A stretch of 64,000 nt of DNA from Porodaedalea pini (taxonomy: Eukaryota; Basidiomycota; Agaricomycetes; Hymenochaetales; Hymenochaetaceae), in the NCBI GenBank assembly GCA_002794775.1, contig NBAY01000026.1:186001-250000 (forward strand). Direction: 5' to 3'. The notes under the pieces are model-generated. The model saw only the letters and a list, made by a program, of their open reading frames with translations. It did not search any database and had not been told where the DNA came from. Numbering within the stretch: position 1 is the first letter of the stretch; every line of letters starts with the position of its first letter. The position numbers were made by a program, and so were the translations under genes. Positions 21,486-31,802 of this stretch are shown here, one piece after another.

Positions 21486-22480
21486 GTGGGATAAAACTTC
21501 GATGGATATATCGATACTCTCTTTCTTCGTACGACTTGCTCCTGTTATACGTTTCATGTAATTACCCTCGCATTTCCATCTCCTAATAGTATTTGCCTGG
21601 GCTTCTCGCGTTAGCTCTAGTGTGCGATCTACGACACCTGCTGATGTTCATGCAAGTGGAGAATATTTTTGATGATGAACAAGAAGTCGCTTCTGCTAAA
21701 ATGAATTGTACTACATATTCACGATGGTTTATTCTTGTAGCTACCGAACATAAGATGGTTTGAGCCAGCTCTTGCCTAGATTTATGGTCGAGCGGTACGG
21801 AGCTTGGGGCAGGCCGGACAGCGACAGAACAGCCTGTTTCTGAACACGTAAATTTCTCGCCGAAATGCTTGGCCCATGGTCCACATAAATCGAGATGCTT
21901 CTGCCATACAAACCAACTCCGACTCAGAGACTTTGTATGTGGCTTTGCAAAAACGACGCTCTAATTCATCGCATCTGAGTCTACCATCTCTAAAAGTGCT
22001 TCTTGGATCCGTATTACGCCATCTGCAGAACAGTCTAATGTTGACGTCGACGTCGGACATCTCTATGAAGCCCCTCGAGTTTATAACCGTCTGAACAGGT
22101 ATGCAAGTTAAGCTCCGATATTACTACTCGATACCGGTAAGTCTTTTTGAGAATACCGTCCAAGAGTCGATTGAAAATGAAAAACAACCTAGAAGCGAGC
22201 TAGTGGCTGCCACCGATATAATGTGTCTGAACCTTATCGCTGACGGCTCTTCTCAGCATGCTTACTCATCGCTGAAACGTTGTATTCACGTACATGTGCT
22301 GAGCAGATTCCACTAGACTTTACTTCCCACGGAAGCGGTGCCAGTGCCCATCTCCACCGCCTCAAAATCATACTTCTTGAATCCGTGATGCGCCGTCTGC
22401 AATCCGATACTTATGATGTTAGGCCATGCATCTCGATAATACTGCATGGGGAGTGCACTTGTTTTCCGAGCTCATCAGAT
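21486..22480. other. Intergenic, one weak ORF
   Basis: A minus-strand frame at 21782-22060 (MSDVDVNIRLFCRWRNTDPR..., 92 residues, ending with CPACP) begins with ATG and has some coding look. It has no recognisable domain or neighbours that support it. Confidence 0.3.
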
Positions 22481-23035
22481 TGAAAACATCAGAACACTAG
22501 TGGGACCAAACAATAGACAACTGTATGCAAACTTTTTTTTCAAACTCCGAAAGACTGCGCTGTCGAGTTTTACGTTTCAATTTTCTTTTGGGAAATACCC
22601 GCCCAATCTTAAGTTACATACTCGGTACCTACAACTTGTGAGAATTCTTATGAAGAACTGGACGCTTTCAACATCACGAAAACGAGACAAATCTTACATT
22701 TGCATACATTTAATTGTAAGAAATGAAATATGTAAATTATATGTAAGCCTTGTGGGTAATATTGTACCCCATTTCATTGGTCGGCACTTCTTACAAGACC
22801 CACAAGACTTGTCAAAGCTCACAAGACTTATGGAGATTGTAATCCTCCACAATTCTTGTCAGACATTACCAGACCTACAATCACATGTAATTACTTGTGA
22901 CACCAAGAAGAAAATAGAAAAAGTAGCTTTTTGCTTTTCTTTTCTTATTTTGTAAGATTTCCTTTCTTAACTGTTTCTCAAATTTCAGGTTTCTTAATTT
23001 CTCAGGTTTTATTCTTTTTCTTAGTGCTGCAGGGT

Positions 23036-23098
23036 GGTCTTGAACTCACGACCTCTTTCTTACAATTTGCTTAAGGAACTCAATATACCACTAAACTA
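23036..23098 (-). repeat. tRNA-like (SINE head?) sequence
   Basis: On the minus strand, TAGTTTAGTGGTATA matches a pol III A-box/D-arm. GTGAGTTCAAGACC, about 40 nt downstream, matches a B-box. The spacing fits a tRNA, but the acceptor and T-arm stems do not pair, so it is not a functional tRNA gene. A tRNA-derived SINE or a decayed tRNA is more likely. Confidence 0.4.
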
Positions 23099-23209
23099 TT
23101 TATGCTTGAATATAAGTGCAAGGCCAGTACAGATGAACTATACGGATCTCATTCAGACATTCAGACCTGGACTTAGAAAACACATCAAGATGTGACATGT
23201 CATTACACC

Positions 23210-24360
23210 TTGCTTGCTTCCACCACCATTGTGTGCACTCTTTTTGCCACAAAATTTCTCCAGTGCCAGGCCAACCTGTCCAAGACGATCTCCCAGCAGT
23301 GGCACTCGCTCTCCGTGGAGGAACACAAGTACTGGGACGACCTTGCGAAGCAGCGCAAGAGGGAGCATGAAGAGATGTATCCTTGGTACATCTATCAGCC
23401 CACATGCACTGTCAAGGAGAAAAAGGGCAAGGCAGAGTCGATGGCAGGTGGGAAGGTGAGGAAGGAGAAGGATGGGAAGAAGGAGCATTGTGACCGTACC
23501 ATACTACCAAGTCAAGCAGCCGTGTGCGCAGTTCTGGCGCACGTGCCTGCAACAGTTCCTCGTGCTCCACCACCAGCACCACCAGCACCACCAGCATCTC
23601 CTCATCTGCACCGACCACCAACTCGGAGGACTTCAATGAGCTCGACTCGCTCTCCATCAACGGGTCTCTCTATGGTCCATACAGCTATGCGAACAGCGGG
23701 TGCAGCAGTGTGCGTGAAGTTGAGATGGTGGATGTCACAGACTTCAACATGAGTGAATTGGAGGGATCACAGGGCCAGGGTCAAGGTCAGACGCTCTCGC
23801 TCCCACTGAGCCTCTCGATGCCCTCACTCTCCAGTGCATCTGGTTCTGTATCAGGAGCAAGCCTTGCGATCGACACACCTCTCTCAAATCGGGCCCGCTC
23901 AGCACGTCTTCCTACTGGCACTCGCACCATGGTGGACATGGGCATGGACACGGACACTTGCTTTCCACGTGAATCCCAACTCAGACCACCCAGAGCCTAG
24001 TTCCCAGACTGCTTAGCTTTGTCCTTCCACAGAACCGCTGCTCGACGAGCGCACTGGATGCACCGATGCCGCCGACGATGCCAGCTGACCTCTACCCGCC
24101 TGCGCCTCCTACAATCAAGATCCCGAGGCTGCTCGAGACGGCGCCTGGTTCAAACAGTAGCTCGGCAGTTGGCTTGCATGTGACACATGAGGGCAGCGAA
24201 GGTGAGCAGCAGATGCAGATGAATGGCCACGGCCAGCAAAGACAAGGGGAATTTGGTGGGATGAATGGTCTGCAGTTCCCGAACTCGCATCTGCAGTCCA
24301 TGAGCTACAGTAAGCCAGGGCAGGTCTCCAATTTCTCAACTGCTGGTGGCGAGATGCAGG
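23210..24360 (+). pseudogene. Fragment of an HMG-box transcription factor gene
   Basis: The frame from about 23225 reads LFATKFLQCQANLSKTISQQ, then WHSLSVEEHKYWDDLAKQRK and REHEEMYPWYIYQP. This matches the middle and last helices of an HMG box (the WxxLSxEExxYWxxLAxxxKxEH pattern) and the YPxYxYxP tail. The first helix is missing and no start codon is present. After a frameshift near 23490, a Ser/Thr-rich linker (CSTTSTTSTTSISSS) and acidic region (NELDSLSINGSLYGPYSY) follow to a stop at 23998. A third frame (24066 on) continues with PPAPPTIKIPRLLETAPGSN. The order suits a fungal HMG-box regulator, but the copy is truncated and frameshifted twice. A full-length source gene should exist elsewhere in the genome. 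Confidence 0.65.
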
Positions 24361-24760
24361 TGTGTTTTTTCTGCTTCTCGTCGTAGCGCATCTCGATGTC
24401 TGATCATTTCTTGTTCATCATAAAGCATAACTCCATGTTTTGGGTCTATGAGGAGCAGGTGCCCGTCACTGCTAAGCCTCGCCCTCGCACGCTCACAATA
24501 ATAATATTGTTGCTTAAGACTTGTTGTGCCCTTCTGTGCAAATGTATTCAAATCCAAATAATTTTATTGTGCATATAATTAATTATAAAGTGCATAAAGT
24601 ACTTGTACAAGCTTACAATTAAGTTAAGAGCCTTGTTATATGATTACATTGAGTTGCAGTGCTTGTGGATAGCTACATTCAAATGAAAGCCTTGTGGTTG
24701 CTTGTCAGTGCTTGTAACCACATATAGGCAGTGCTGATCCTTGCCTAATGCGTGTCAGAA

Positions 24761-25295
24761 CTAAATGTCACTACCAGCCGCGGATAGTTTTCGTGATGAA
24801 GATACCTTGCTAAACACCTATGATTGATTTGCTTTTGAAATCTCCTGTCTAGTATTTCAAAGCCTGAATGCAAGTTTGAAATCAATCAAATACCGACCCT
24901 TCTCTCTGTCCACTGGCAACGAGTTCGGTCCCCAGACGACTTGCTCAGCAGGACGGTTGCCACAGCATAAGGACAACGGGTCGCTTGGATGTGAGATCGA
25001 TTGTCTTCGTTCCTTGCCATCCCCATTGCTGCAGCCCGTTCTATCAGACTGCCTATTGAACGTGAGATTTGAGCCTACAGGTTCCACCGTGATCGAAGAC
25101 GAGCAGCTAGCCCCTTTATGCACTATCTCTTTTCGCAAATTCGAGTTGATTCTTCCTCACAGTGATGTGATCATGATTCACACTCTTCTGGTATCCCGGT
25201 GGCAAATTGCAATAAGGGACAGGCTGAGTGATCAGCGCTGAGGAGGTGCATGCCGATCCACAAGCGGTCGTGGATATAGTCAAATGGAGGTCCTG
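24761..25295. other. Intergenic
   Basis: No gene supported. Contains one copy of a dispersed repeat (25029-25114). Confidence 0.4.
25029..25114 (+). repeat. Dispersed repeat, copy 1
   Basis: Shares the block GAACGTGAGATTTGAGCCT, AGGTTC(T/C)ACC and AGCAG.TAGCCC, in the same order and strand, with 32362-32472. Divergence and small indels suggest an old mobile-element fragment. Confidence 0.55.
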
Positions 25296-25607
25296 TTAAC
25301 GCTCTTCAGCATCCAGCGCAAGCGCCTCCAGCAAATCAGCGGCATCCTCATCTTCCACATGTAGGGGCCTCTGGACTGCCACTGAGTCGTTGAAAACCAT
25401 GCGATAAGCCCCTGAACGCATATTATTGAAAAGATTGCGCCAGCCATCATGGAGCTCAGCTGGGGAGGGTGGAAGTGCGGGGCGCGCCGGTTCAAACTGA
25501 TTGCGACGATTGAAGGCGAAAAGGGCGCCTCCAAGACCGGTGTCAGGATGGCGCGCAGCATTAGGTTCCGCTACGGCGACTTGTGGTTCCCTCGGCATAT
25601 TACGCAA
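25296..25607 (-). CDS. Hypothetical protein or exon
   Basis: An uninterrupted 103-residue frame begins MRNMPREPQVAVAEPNAARH. Its middle (PALPPSPAELHDGWRNLFNN, then MRSGAYRMVFNDSVAVQRPL) and its acidic end (EDEDAADLLEALALDAEER) have good protein-like composition. I do not recognise it. It lies in a degenerate region between pseudogenes and repeats, so it may be a leftover exon of a transposon or host gene and not a complete gene. Confidence 0.35.
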   Translation of the reverse strand: MRNMPREPQVAVAEPNAARHPDTGLGGALFAFNRRNQFEPARPALPPSPAELHDGWRNLFNNMRSGAYRMVFNDSVAVQRPLHVEDEDAADLLEALALDAEER

Positions 25608-25886
25608 TGGAGGTAAACAATGTTGCGTGTTTAAGCCTGTCTAAAACGCCAAGGGTCAATCTAGTGGGCGCACCAAACCAGAAAAATCAGGAGGGCGGCG
25701 CCAACGGAGAGCTACTGCATCACGAGCATAAAGAGAGAGAGGGAGAACCGGTGGGGTATAATTGTCCCGTGGTGACAGAGAAGGAGAGAATAACGCACGT
25801 CGTATAGGACGCCGCACAACTAGCCTAGTTCATTATAATCAATATCTTTGAATCGTAGCAGGCTGAGTGAGCATGCATTAAGGACG

Positions 25887-26417
25887 TTATATACATGGCT
25901 TAGCTGCCGCTGGACGAGCGGGACCGACAATAATCTCCATGTCGTCGTCGCTGTCGTCCTCGATTACAATAGGCTCGTACGGACGCCGGCATGGAAAGTG
26001 TGATAGGCATCGTCGTCATCTTGTAGCTGTCTTTGGGAACGAAGTCGTCTACATGATGACCTCTCTTGTGAAGGGTTGGGAATAGGCACACGCGGCTCGG
26101 ACATCTCGTCGTGGTAGTGGTACTAGACCAAAGTTAAGTACGGGAGCTGACAATTGCCCTTCTTGAAGATTAGTCATTTGCACTGCACGTGCACTGGGAA
26201 TGACCATAAGTGGTTTAGTTCTCGTTTCTCCATTCTCCGAGTCTTTGTCTTTTTCTGCATGGCGAATGTTGCTTTCTTCCGTTTCTCTCTGTGATAACTT
26301 TATTCTCTTCCCTGCCCTACATGGCCATGCCGAGGAATAGAGCACGTTTCTTAGGCAACGAACTCGTGTTACTCGCGTTCTACGAGGCGCACAATGCACT
26401 TCCCAGTGCCATTTCAT
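25887..26417 (-). pseudogene. Probable remnant of an unknown gene
   Basis: Two coding-like pieces lie in different frames on the minus strand. One (about 26330-26100) reads SNIRHAEKDKDSENGETRTK and continues to NFGLVPLPRR. The other (about 26000-25887) reads YEPIVIEDDSDDDMEIIVGP, then ARPAAAKPCI and a TAA. IVIEDDSDDD looks like a SUMO-interaction or acidic tail. I could not join the pieces with clean splice sites and found no convincing start, so a decayed gene or an unresolved multi-exon gene are both possible. Confidence 0.3.
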
Positions 26418-26959
26418 CTGATCCTTGTGTCCTTCATCCGTCTGTCCTTCTTCAAGTCAGCTGGCTCATCTTATCACCTTTACTTGCTCTCACTTCTGCT
26501 GAGGATTCTCTCTCATGAGTCCGTGAGTAATACTTTTTTTTTGTTTGGCTGTCTTCCTTTTCTCCACTGCCAGGCGATTCTGCGCGATGGAAAAACTACC
26601 GTAATCCGCAGTTTCCTCCCTAGCGCCCTCTTTATAGAATACTCCCACACCGCCATTTTTCCTCGTGCCGTAGCGAAGCCAGAAACTGTTGGTTGAAGTG
26701 GGTTACCGTCGTGTGCGTTGGCGTGGCGGTGCGCGGTCGTCGGTGATGAGGGCTACCAAGCACTTCCTTGGATGACTGATCCTTCCTCGTCATTCTGGCA
26801 TCGAGTTCTATGTATGAAATTGCATGCTGACTGCTTTCACTTTTCGTACAGAGCCATTTTCTCATAGGGAGCTTCTGTAACGTAGCTTGCGATCTTTTGT
26901 CCGAATATGAAATGCTTACATTCCAGTTTTTTCGTGAAATTTGAAGGATGTAAGAACTC

Positions 26960-27753
26960 ACATTTGAATTGAGATGACGGTGCACAATCAGCTGGCTTCT
27001 CAGCCAGCGACGAGCGCGTCGCGACAAAACGCGCTGACAGCTTGCTCCCGCCCAAGGAGTTCACTCGTCAACAACTTTCATTACGTCTAGCCTACAATCA
27101 AGACACCTCAGTCTTCCTACAGCGCCTAAGAACAAATTTACTAGCGTGTCCAACGGCGAGGAAGAAGAATTTGATGGATGGCAAGCCGTATCTGGGCGCC
27201 TACCCATTCCTCGAAGACCGTAGCCCCCGCAGCGCCCGGCAGATGACCCAGGGAGCGCTAGTGAAGACGAGGCGGATGAAAAACCTCAGGCTGTTGTTCT
27301 ACGGGAAGGCAATCACTTGACTGCACATGAAGCTGAGAAATTTGCAGATAACGAGCGGAGAATAGGTGCGCCATGGAACATTTTTAGATTGCAGAGTAAG
27401 CGGCATCGTTCTTATTTCCGACTTTGGTTGGCCTATACAGCGCGAAGACTCCCTCCTCTTCCCGATGATTGGAAGGGTGAACAGGGTGAAGGTGTGAATC
27501 TGGGAAGAACGGCAGCACATCGAGGAACAGTCCGAAAAGTGATGGAAAACACGCAAACCCGAGGTTAGCGTCATTCTCGTCATCAGGGGTAACTGGCAAT
27601 GCGAAGGGCTCCGCGAAGAAGCGTAAGGTGGTCGGCGATGACCTTGATGAACTATTGGTCAAAGAGAAGGCGCAGAAGAAAAGGAAGAAAGTACCAATGG
27701 TGAAGAAGGCGAAGACAAGTGTCCTGCTATCATTTGGAGAAGATGACGGTTGA
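26960..27753 (+). pseudogene. KIAA1143/DUF4604-family pseudogene
   Basis: The blocks follow the order of this eukaryotic family: TRQQLSLRLAYNQDTSVFLQ (family: SYxxxxPxFLxRx), GEEEEFDGWQAVSGRLPIPR, DEADEKPQAVVLREGNHLTA (family: DExPQVVVLKxGxLT) and LPPLPDDWKGEQGEGVNLG. They end with a Lys-rich stretch and SVLLSFGEDDG (family: LLSFxxDE end). Canonical introns remain between NERRI and ARRLPPL and after ENTQTRG, so this is a DNA-level copy and not a retrocopy. Lesions: no in-frame ATG upstream, a frameshift near 27150, and TAG at 27221-27223 where a Lys codon would be expected. The family is nuclear and of unknown function; the intact gene is presumably elsewhere. Confidence 0.7.
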
Positions 27754-29728
27754 TTTGAACAACGCCTTCGTTGTCGCCTCAGCAAGCCGATATTCGCATC
27801 GACTCTGAGAGCACATGCATAATGCTTTACGTGCGTGTCTTCCCTGTGATTTTTTCTGGCTAGCGTTGGCTAGTATACGTATACTCAAAGTGAGTCTGTG
27901 TCTCGAGGTCTCTGGACACTCAGCGCTCGTCCGGGCATTCAGAGACTCCGATATCCACCTTATCTTCCCGTTTAGATCGAAACATGCCATGATGCGCTCC
28001 CGCTATACTCCTTTCGTTGTATCCATCATCAACACCGCATCCTATAATATAGTTTTCGTAATCTATAGCGCAGTGATCTGACGATGTACCACCCGTCGAC
28101 TGAGCATATCCTATGCCTCGTCGTTGTCAAAATGACGTTTTTCGTGCCTTGTCATTGTGTTCGTTGTGTTGCCTTCCGATCTACAATGTAGACAGCCTTT
28201 AGCTCACGTCTGTTACAGCGGACACAGCCTTTTCAGGGCGGTCGGCTGCTCTACGAATTCAAATCGCAACGAGGCGCATCTGGACCTTTTTAGCGCCCGT
28301 CTCTATCGGTACAATGCGTGTTTTCAAGAATGTGCGGACCTTCTGCAGATTAATTGTCGACTCTTCGATGATTAAGACGGGTCCGGACAGCTTATTACTT
28401 CAAAGTTGAGTTCAATGCACCGCCCTATAATTATATATTACTAAACATATGTGCCATTAAACAGCGACCTTGTGGTAGTGTATGCCAAGGTCTCCCGTTC
28501 CAGGGCGCTTCGTCGATACAAGTTGAGGAGATGAAGCGGATCTTGGCGTGAAGCGCTCTATTAGGAGCCTTTGCGCGTATTCCCGACAACATCGGTGTCG
28601 GTGGGCGCTTTCGACAGCCTCGATCATCAAAATTATTACTTGAAGCACTAGCCGCTCGGAATTCAGAATTACGCAGCTACGGATAAAGCACCACATCTCA
28701 ATCTTGTATTTTGATATCAACACTGGAGTGCAGGATTGCGACTTTTGCATACTATGCAAGATCATTAATAGAGTATATCGGCAGCTCGTTTGAACTTCGA
28801 TGACTGTCCACTGCAAATTCAACGAGGTTTAGGCGAGATGTAAATGAGAAAACACGCAGCAATGGATACCCTTATCAGGTATGTAAGCGAACCACTAATT
28901 ATCTCGTTGAACTTGACTAACCATGCTAGCAATCGCAAGTATATGATGAGTATCTGTACGTTCTGTAAGTGTTCACCGCACTTTTCTCTTTCCTCCTCGT
29001 CGCTCGCATTTTGCTTGCTCTTTCGTACTTTTTTCCCTTTCTCAAAGTTTTTTTTTGCTGTGCATACAGATGTCTCACTTGCCACCGCGAGGGATCAATA
29101 GTTACGGTACCATCTAATCCGGGGCACATCAAACTTTGTTGCCAGGGTCGACTATCCGTGCAATTTGTAATTTCAATAAACACGGCGTCAAACTTCAACG
29201 AAAACACGTCAAAAAGCAGGCTGCCGATATATTCTAATGTTTCTTGATTCAGTGGGAGCATCGGCCTTACTTGCGTGGATGTATTGCCATTATTTGTGCG
29301 CACACCTACTACCGCCTCACGTGCAAAAACTCTTCGTTCTTGTCCGTCTACTCGAAAGCGGAACAACAATGTTTCAATTGTCGTTCAGATCCATGGAATC
29401 TTACTGGCTGCGTTGTGCGGCTTTGACTGCGGCTCTCGCCGAAGTTGTATCGCCGAACCTCGAAAGGCAGGCTGGATGGAAGTCTACAGAGATCAACTAA
29501 CGGCCTCCTTGTCAGTCGGGCTATGCAGCTTTGGACCCTTTCGCGACGTAGGGATTTGTAATGGTTCTCCGGGAAAAGAGACCTCCTGGGCGTTCACGCT
29601 AGCCAGGAAGAGTCACGAGAGGACATGAATGGAAGGATCCTTTGACAGAATCTCGACCTGGTACAACTCAGAGTATGGATCTTGCGGTCCACAGTTCGTT
29701 GATGTGGCTGCAGCGCTCGTTTGCAACG
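27754..29728. other. Intergenic, gene-poor
   Basis: No supported gene. A minus-strand frame (28926-29369) is open for 147 codons, but I see no domain or splice-supported extension. Confidence 0.35.
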
Positions 29729-29735
29729 TATAAAG
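29729..29735 (+). promoter_or_regulatory. TATA box of the DyP gene
   Basis: TATAAAG 120 bp upstream of the ATG at 29849. Confidence 0.5.
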
Positions 29736-29848
29736 GCAACGCGATCCTTAGCCTCAGTATTCCTCAGACACCTCAAGTCTACTATTTCTCATCAACCAAC
29801 ACTCGAATTTTCTTTACTTCCAATCAGTAGCGATTATAAACGCTCGTC

Positions 29849-31802
29849 ATGTCTACTCCTACTTCCAATACTTGGCCGACTACGCAGGACCTCAATGACC
29901 TTCAGGGTGAGTGCCCAAGCTCTTCCAAAGTATGTATCACTTCACTCATGCACCGTTAATTCAGGTGATGTCGTGTATGTCCCTCAGTAAACATCACTTT
30001 CGTCGATATAACTACTGAATGCTCGTATTCAGTCTTGGTATCCCCAAGCGCGCGGAGCACTTCATCTTCTTCAACATTCAGAACGCGGCCGTGTTCAAGC
30101 GCACCCTCAAGGTGCTCATCCCGGCTATCACAACGACTGCACAGATACAGAAGATGCGCTCTGACATCGCAAAACACAAGAGCAGCGGCGCCATTGGCTT
30201 GCTCAAGTGCCTTGGGATCAACATCGCGTTCTCTGCGCAGGGACTGAAGAAGGTATGGGCTTTCGTATTTCATAGAGCTCGTTGCTCACGAATGTTCTGC
30301 GTTGAATTCAAGCTGGGTATTACTGAGGACCTTGGAGATGCCTCGTTCGATGCCGGACAGCTGGCGAGCGCCTTTAACCTTGGGGACAACGGTACGAAGG
30401 ACCCTTCTGGAAAGTTCGTACCGGACTGGCTCGATGCGTTCAAGAACGAGATCGACGGCATTGTCTTGGTATGCTGCCATCTACCATGTAGTTCCGGCCT
30501 ATAACTTACCTTGTTTTCTACAGATTGCGGGTGACTCAAACAAAACCGTACTTGAGGGTATCAAAAGGGTCGAGCATATTCTTAGCAGCTCTATCAAGCA
30601 AGTGTTCAAGGTCGAGGGTCATGTCCGGCCAGGCAAGGAAAAGGGCCACGAGCATTTTGTCAGTCCTCAATTCTCAGCAATTCTAAGCAATGCTAACGAC
30701 ATCATTATGTTCAATATTTAGGGTTTCCTTGACGGAATTTCATCGCCAGCAATCGATGCTTTGACTGGACATCTTCCTGGACAGATCGTTGTCCCGCCAG
30801 GTGTAATCATCTGCGGCACCGAGGGCGACACCGTGACCCGCCCGACATGGGCGAAGAACGGATCTTTCCTTGTGTCCGTTTGTTTTGCAACTATGTTTCA
30901 CATCTCCGTTATGCTGATTGACACATGTATAGATATCGCCAGCTGAAACAGCTCGTCCCGGAGTTCGACAAGTTCCTTGCAGACAACCCGGTCAGAATTC
31001 CGTGTATGCCTTGCGAACAAAGCAGTGAGCTGCTCGGCGCTCGGATGTTTGGTCGCTGGAAGAGCGGTGCACCGATCGAGCTTGCGCCGACCAAGGATTG
31101 CCCGAGACTCGCAGCGGACAAGCAGCGCAACAATAACTTCGACTTCTCGGACAGCCTGACTGAGCAGACGAGGTGCCCCTTTGCCGCACACATCCGCAAG
31201 ACGAACCCGAGGGCCGACTTGATTGAGCGAGTGCTTTCCTACTATCTTCTGGACCGCGAATATTGTATGCTGATGATACTATCAAGTTTGCCCGGTGCTG
31301 GCTTGCCGGAGTTGTTGCCCCACATGATTGTCCGTCAAAGCATTCCGTACGGACCTGAAGTGACGTATGAGGAAGCACGCTCGAACGCGACCGAACTCGA
31401 CCGTGGTCTTGCCTTCATTTGCTACCAGAGCAACCTCGCTCAAGGCTTTGAGTTCGTCCAGCATTGTATGTATTCGAAAAATACTTCATTGCTCGTAAGG
31501 ACACTAATGGAACCTTTCGTCACGTAGCATGGTCAAACAACACCGATTTCCCGCCCAAGAAACCCGTCACGCCTGGGTTTGACCCTATTAGTGCGTCATC
31601 TTTGCATCCCGAGAAGTTTGTATACTGATATATGCATGCTTTAGTTGGCCAGCTGAACGGCGCGGTGCGTAAGACCGCTGGTCTCCAGATCTACGCGCAG
31701 TCCGCAAACACGACTCTCCCAGGCGAATTCGTCGTGTCAAAAGGCGGCGAGTACTTCTTCTCGCCGTCCATCACTGCACTTAAGACCAAGCTTTCCGCCT
31801 GA
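29849..31802 (+). CDS. DyP-type (dye-decolorizing) heme peroxidase
   Basis: Many short exons join to a protein of roughly 490-510 residues. It starts MSTPTSNTWPTTQDLNDLQG; a phase-matched join gives GDVVLGIPKRAEHFIFFNIQ. The N-terminal ferredoxin-like half follows (DSNKTVLEGIKRVEHIL), then the family hallmark GFLDGISSPA (GxxDG, with the catalytic Asp). The C-terminal half has GSFLVYRQLKQLVPEFDKFL, then TRCPFAAHIRKTNPRADL with the heme-ligand His, and IVRQSIPYGPEV with the conserved Arg. It ends PSITALKTKLSA. DyPs oxidise dyes, phenolics and lignin-like compounds with H2O2. No signal peptide is visible at the chosen start, unlike most secreted fungal DyPs, so the protein may be intracellular or a 5' exon may be missing. 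The intron between RADL and HMIVRQ is not fully resolved. Confidence 0.88.

Larger units (their letters stand above)
22690..24760. mobile_element. Suspected mobile segment with CTTGT-rich ends and captured gene piece
   Basis: Both sides are AT-rich and dense in short CTTGT/ACAAG motifs: a cluster around 22780-22900 (ACAAGACTTG, CTCACAAG) and another around 24600-24720 (GCTTGTGGAT, CCTTGTGG, GCTTGTAAC). Between them lie a tRNA-like sequence and broken HMG-box exons. Sub-terminal short repeats around captured host exons are typical of some DNA transposons, but I could not find clean terminal inverted repeats or a target duplication. Limits and class are guesses. Confidence 0.35.

Noticed and set aside
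22446..22955. 169-codon plus-strand ORF
   Set aside because: AT-rich, Lys/Phe-heavy composition without domain, inside repeat-like sequence; likely chance.
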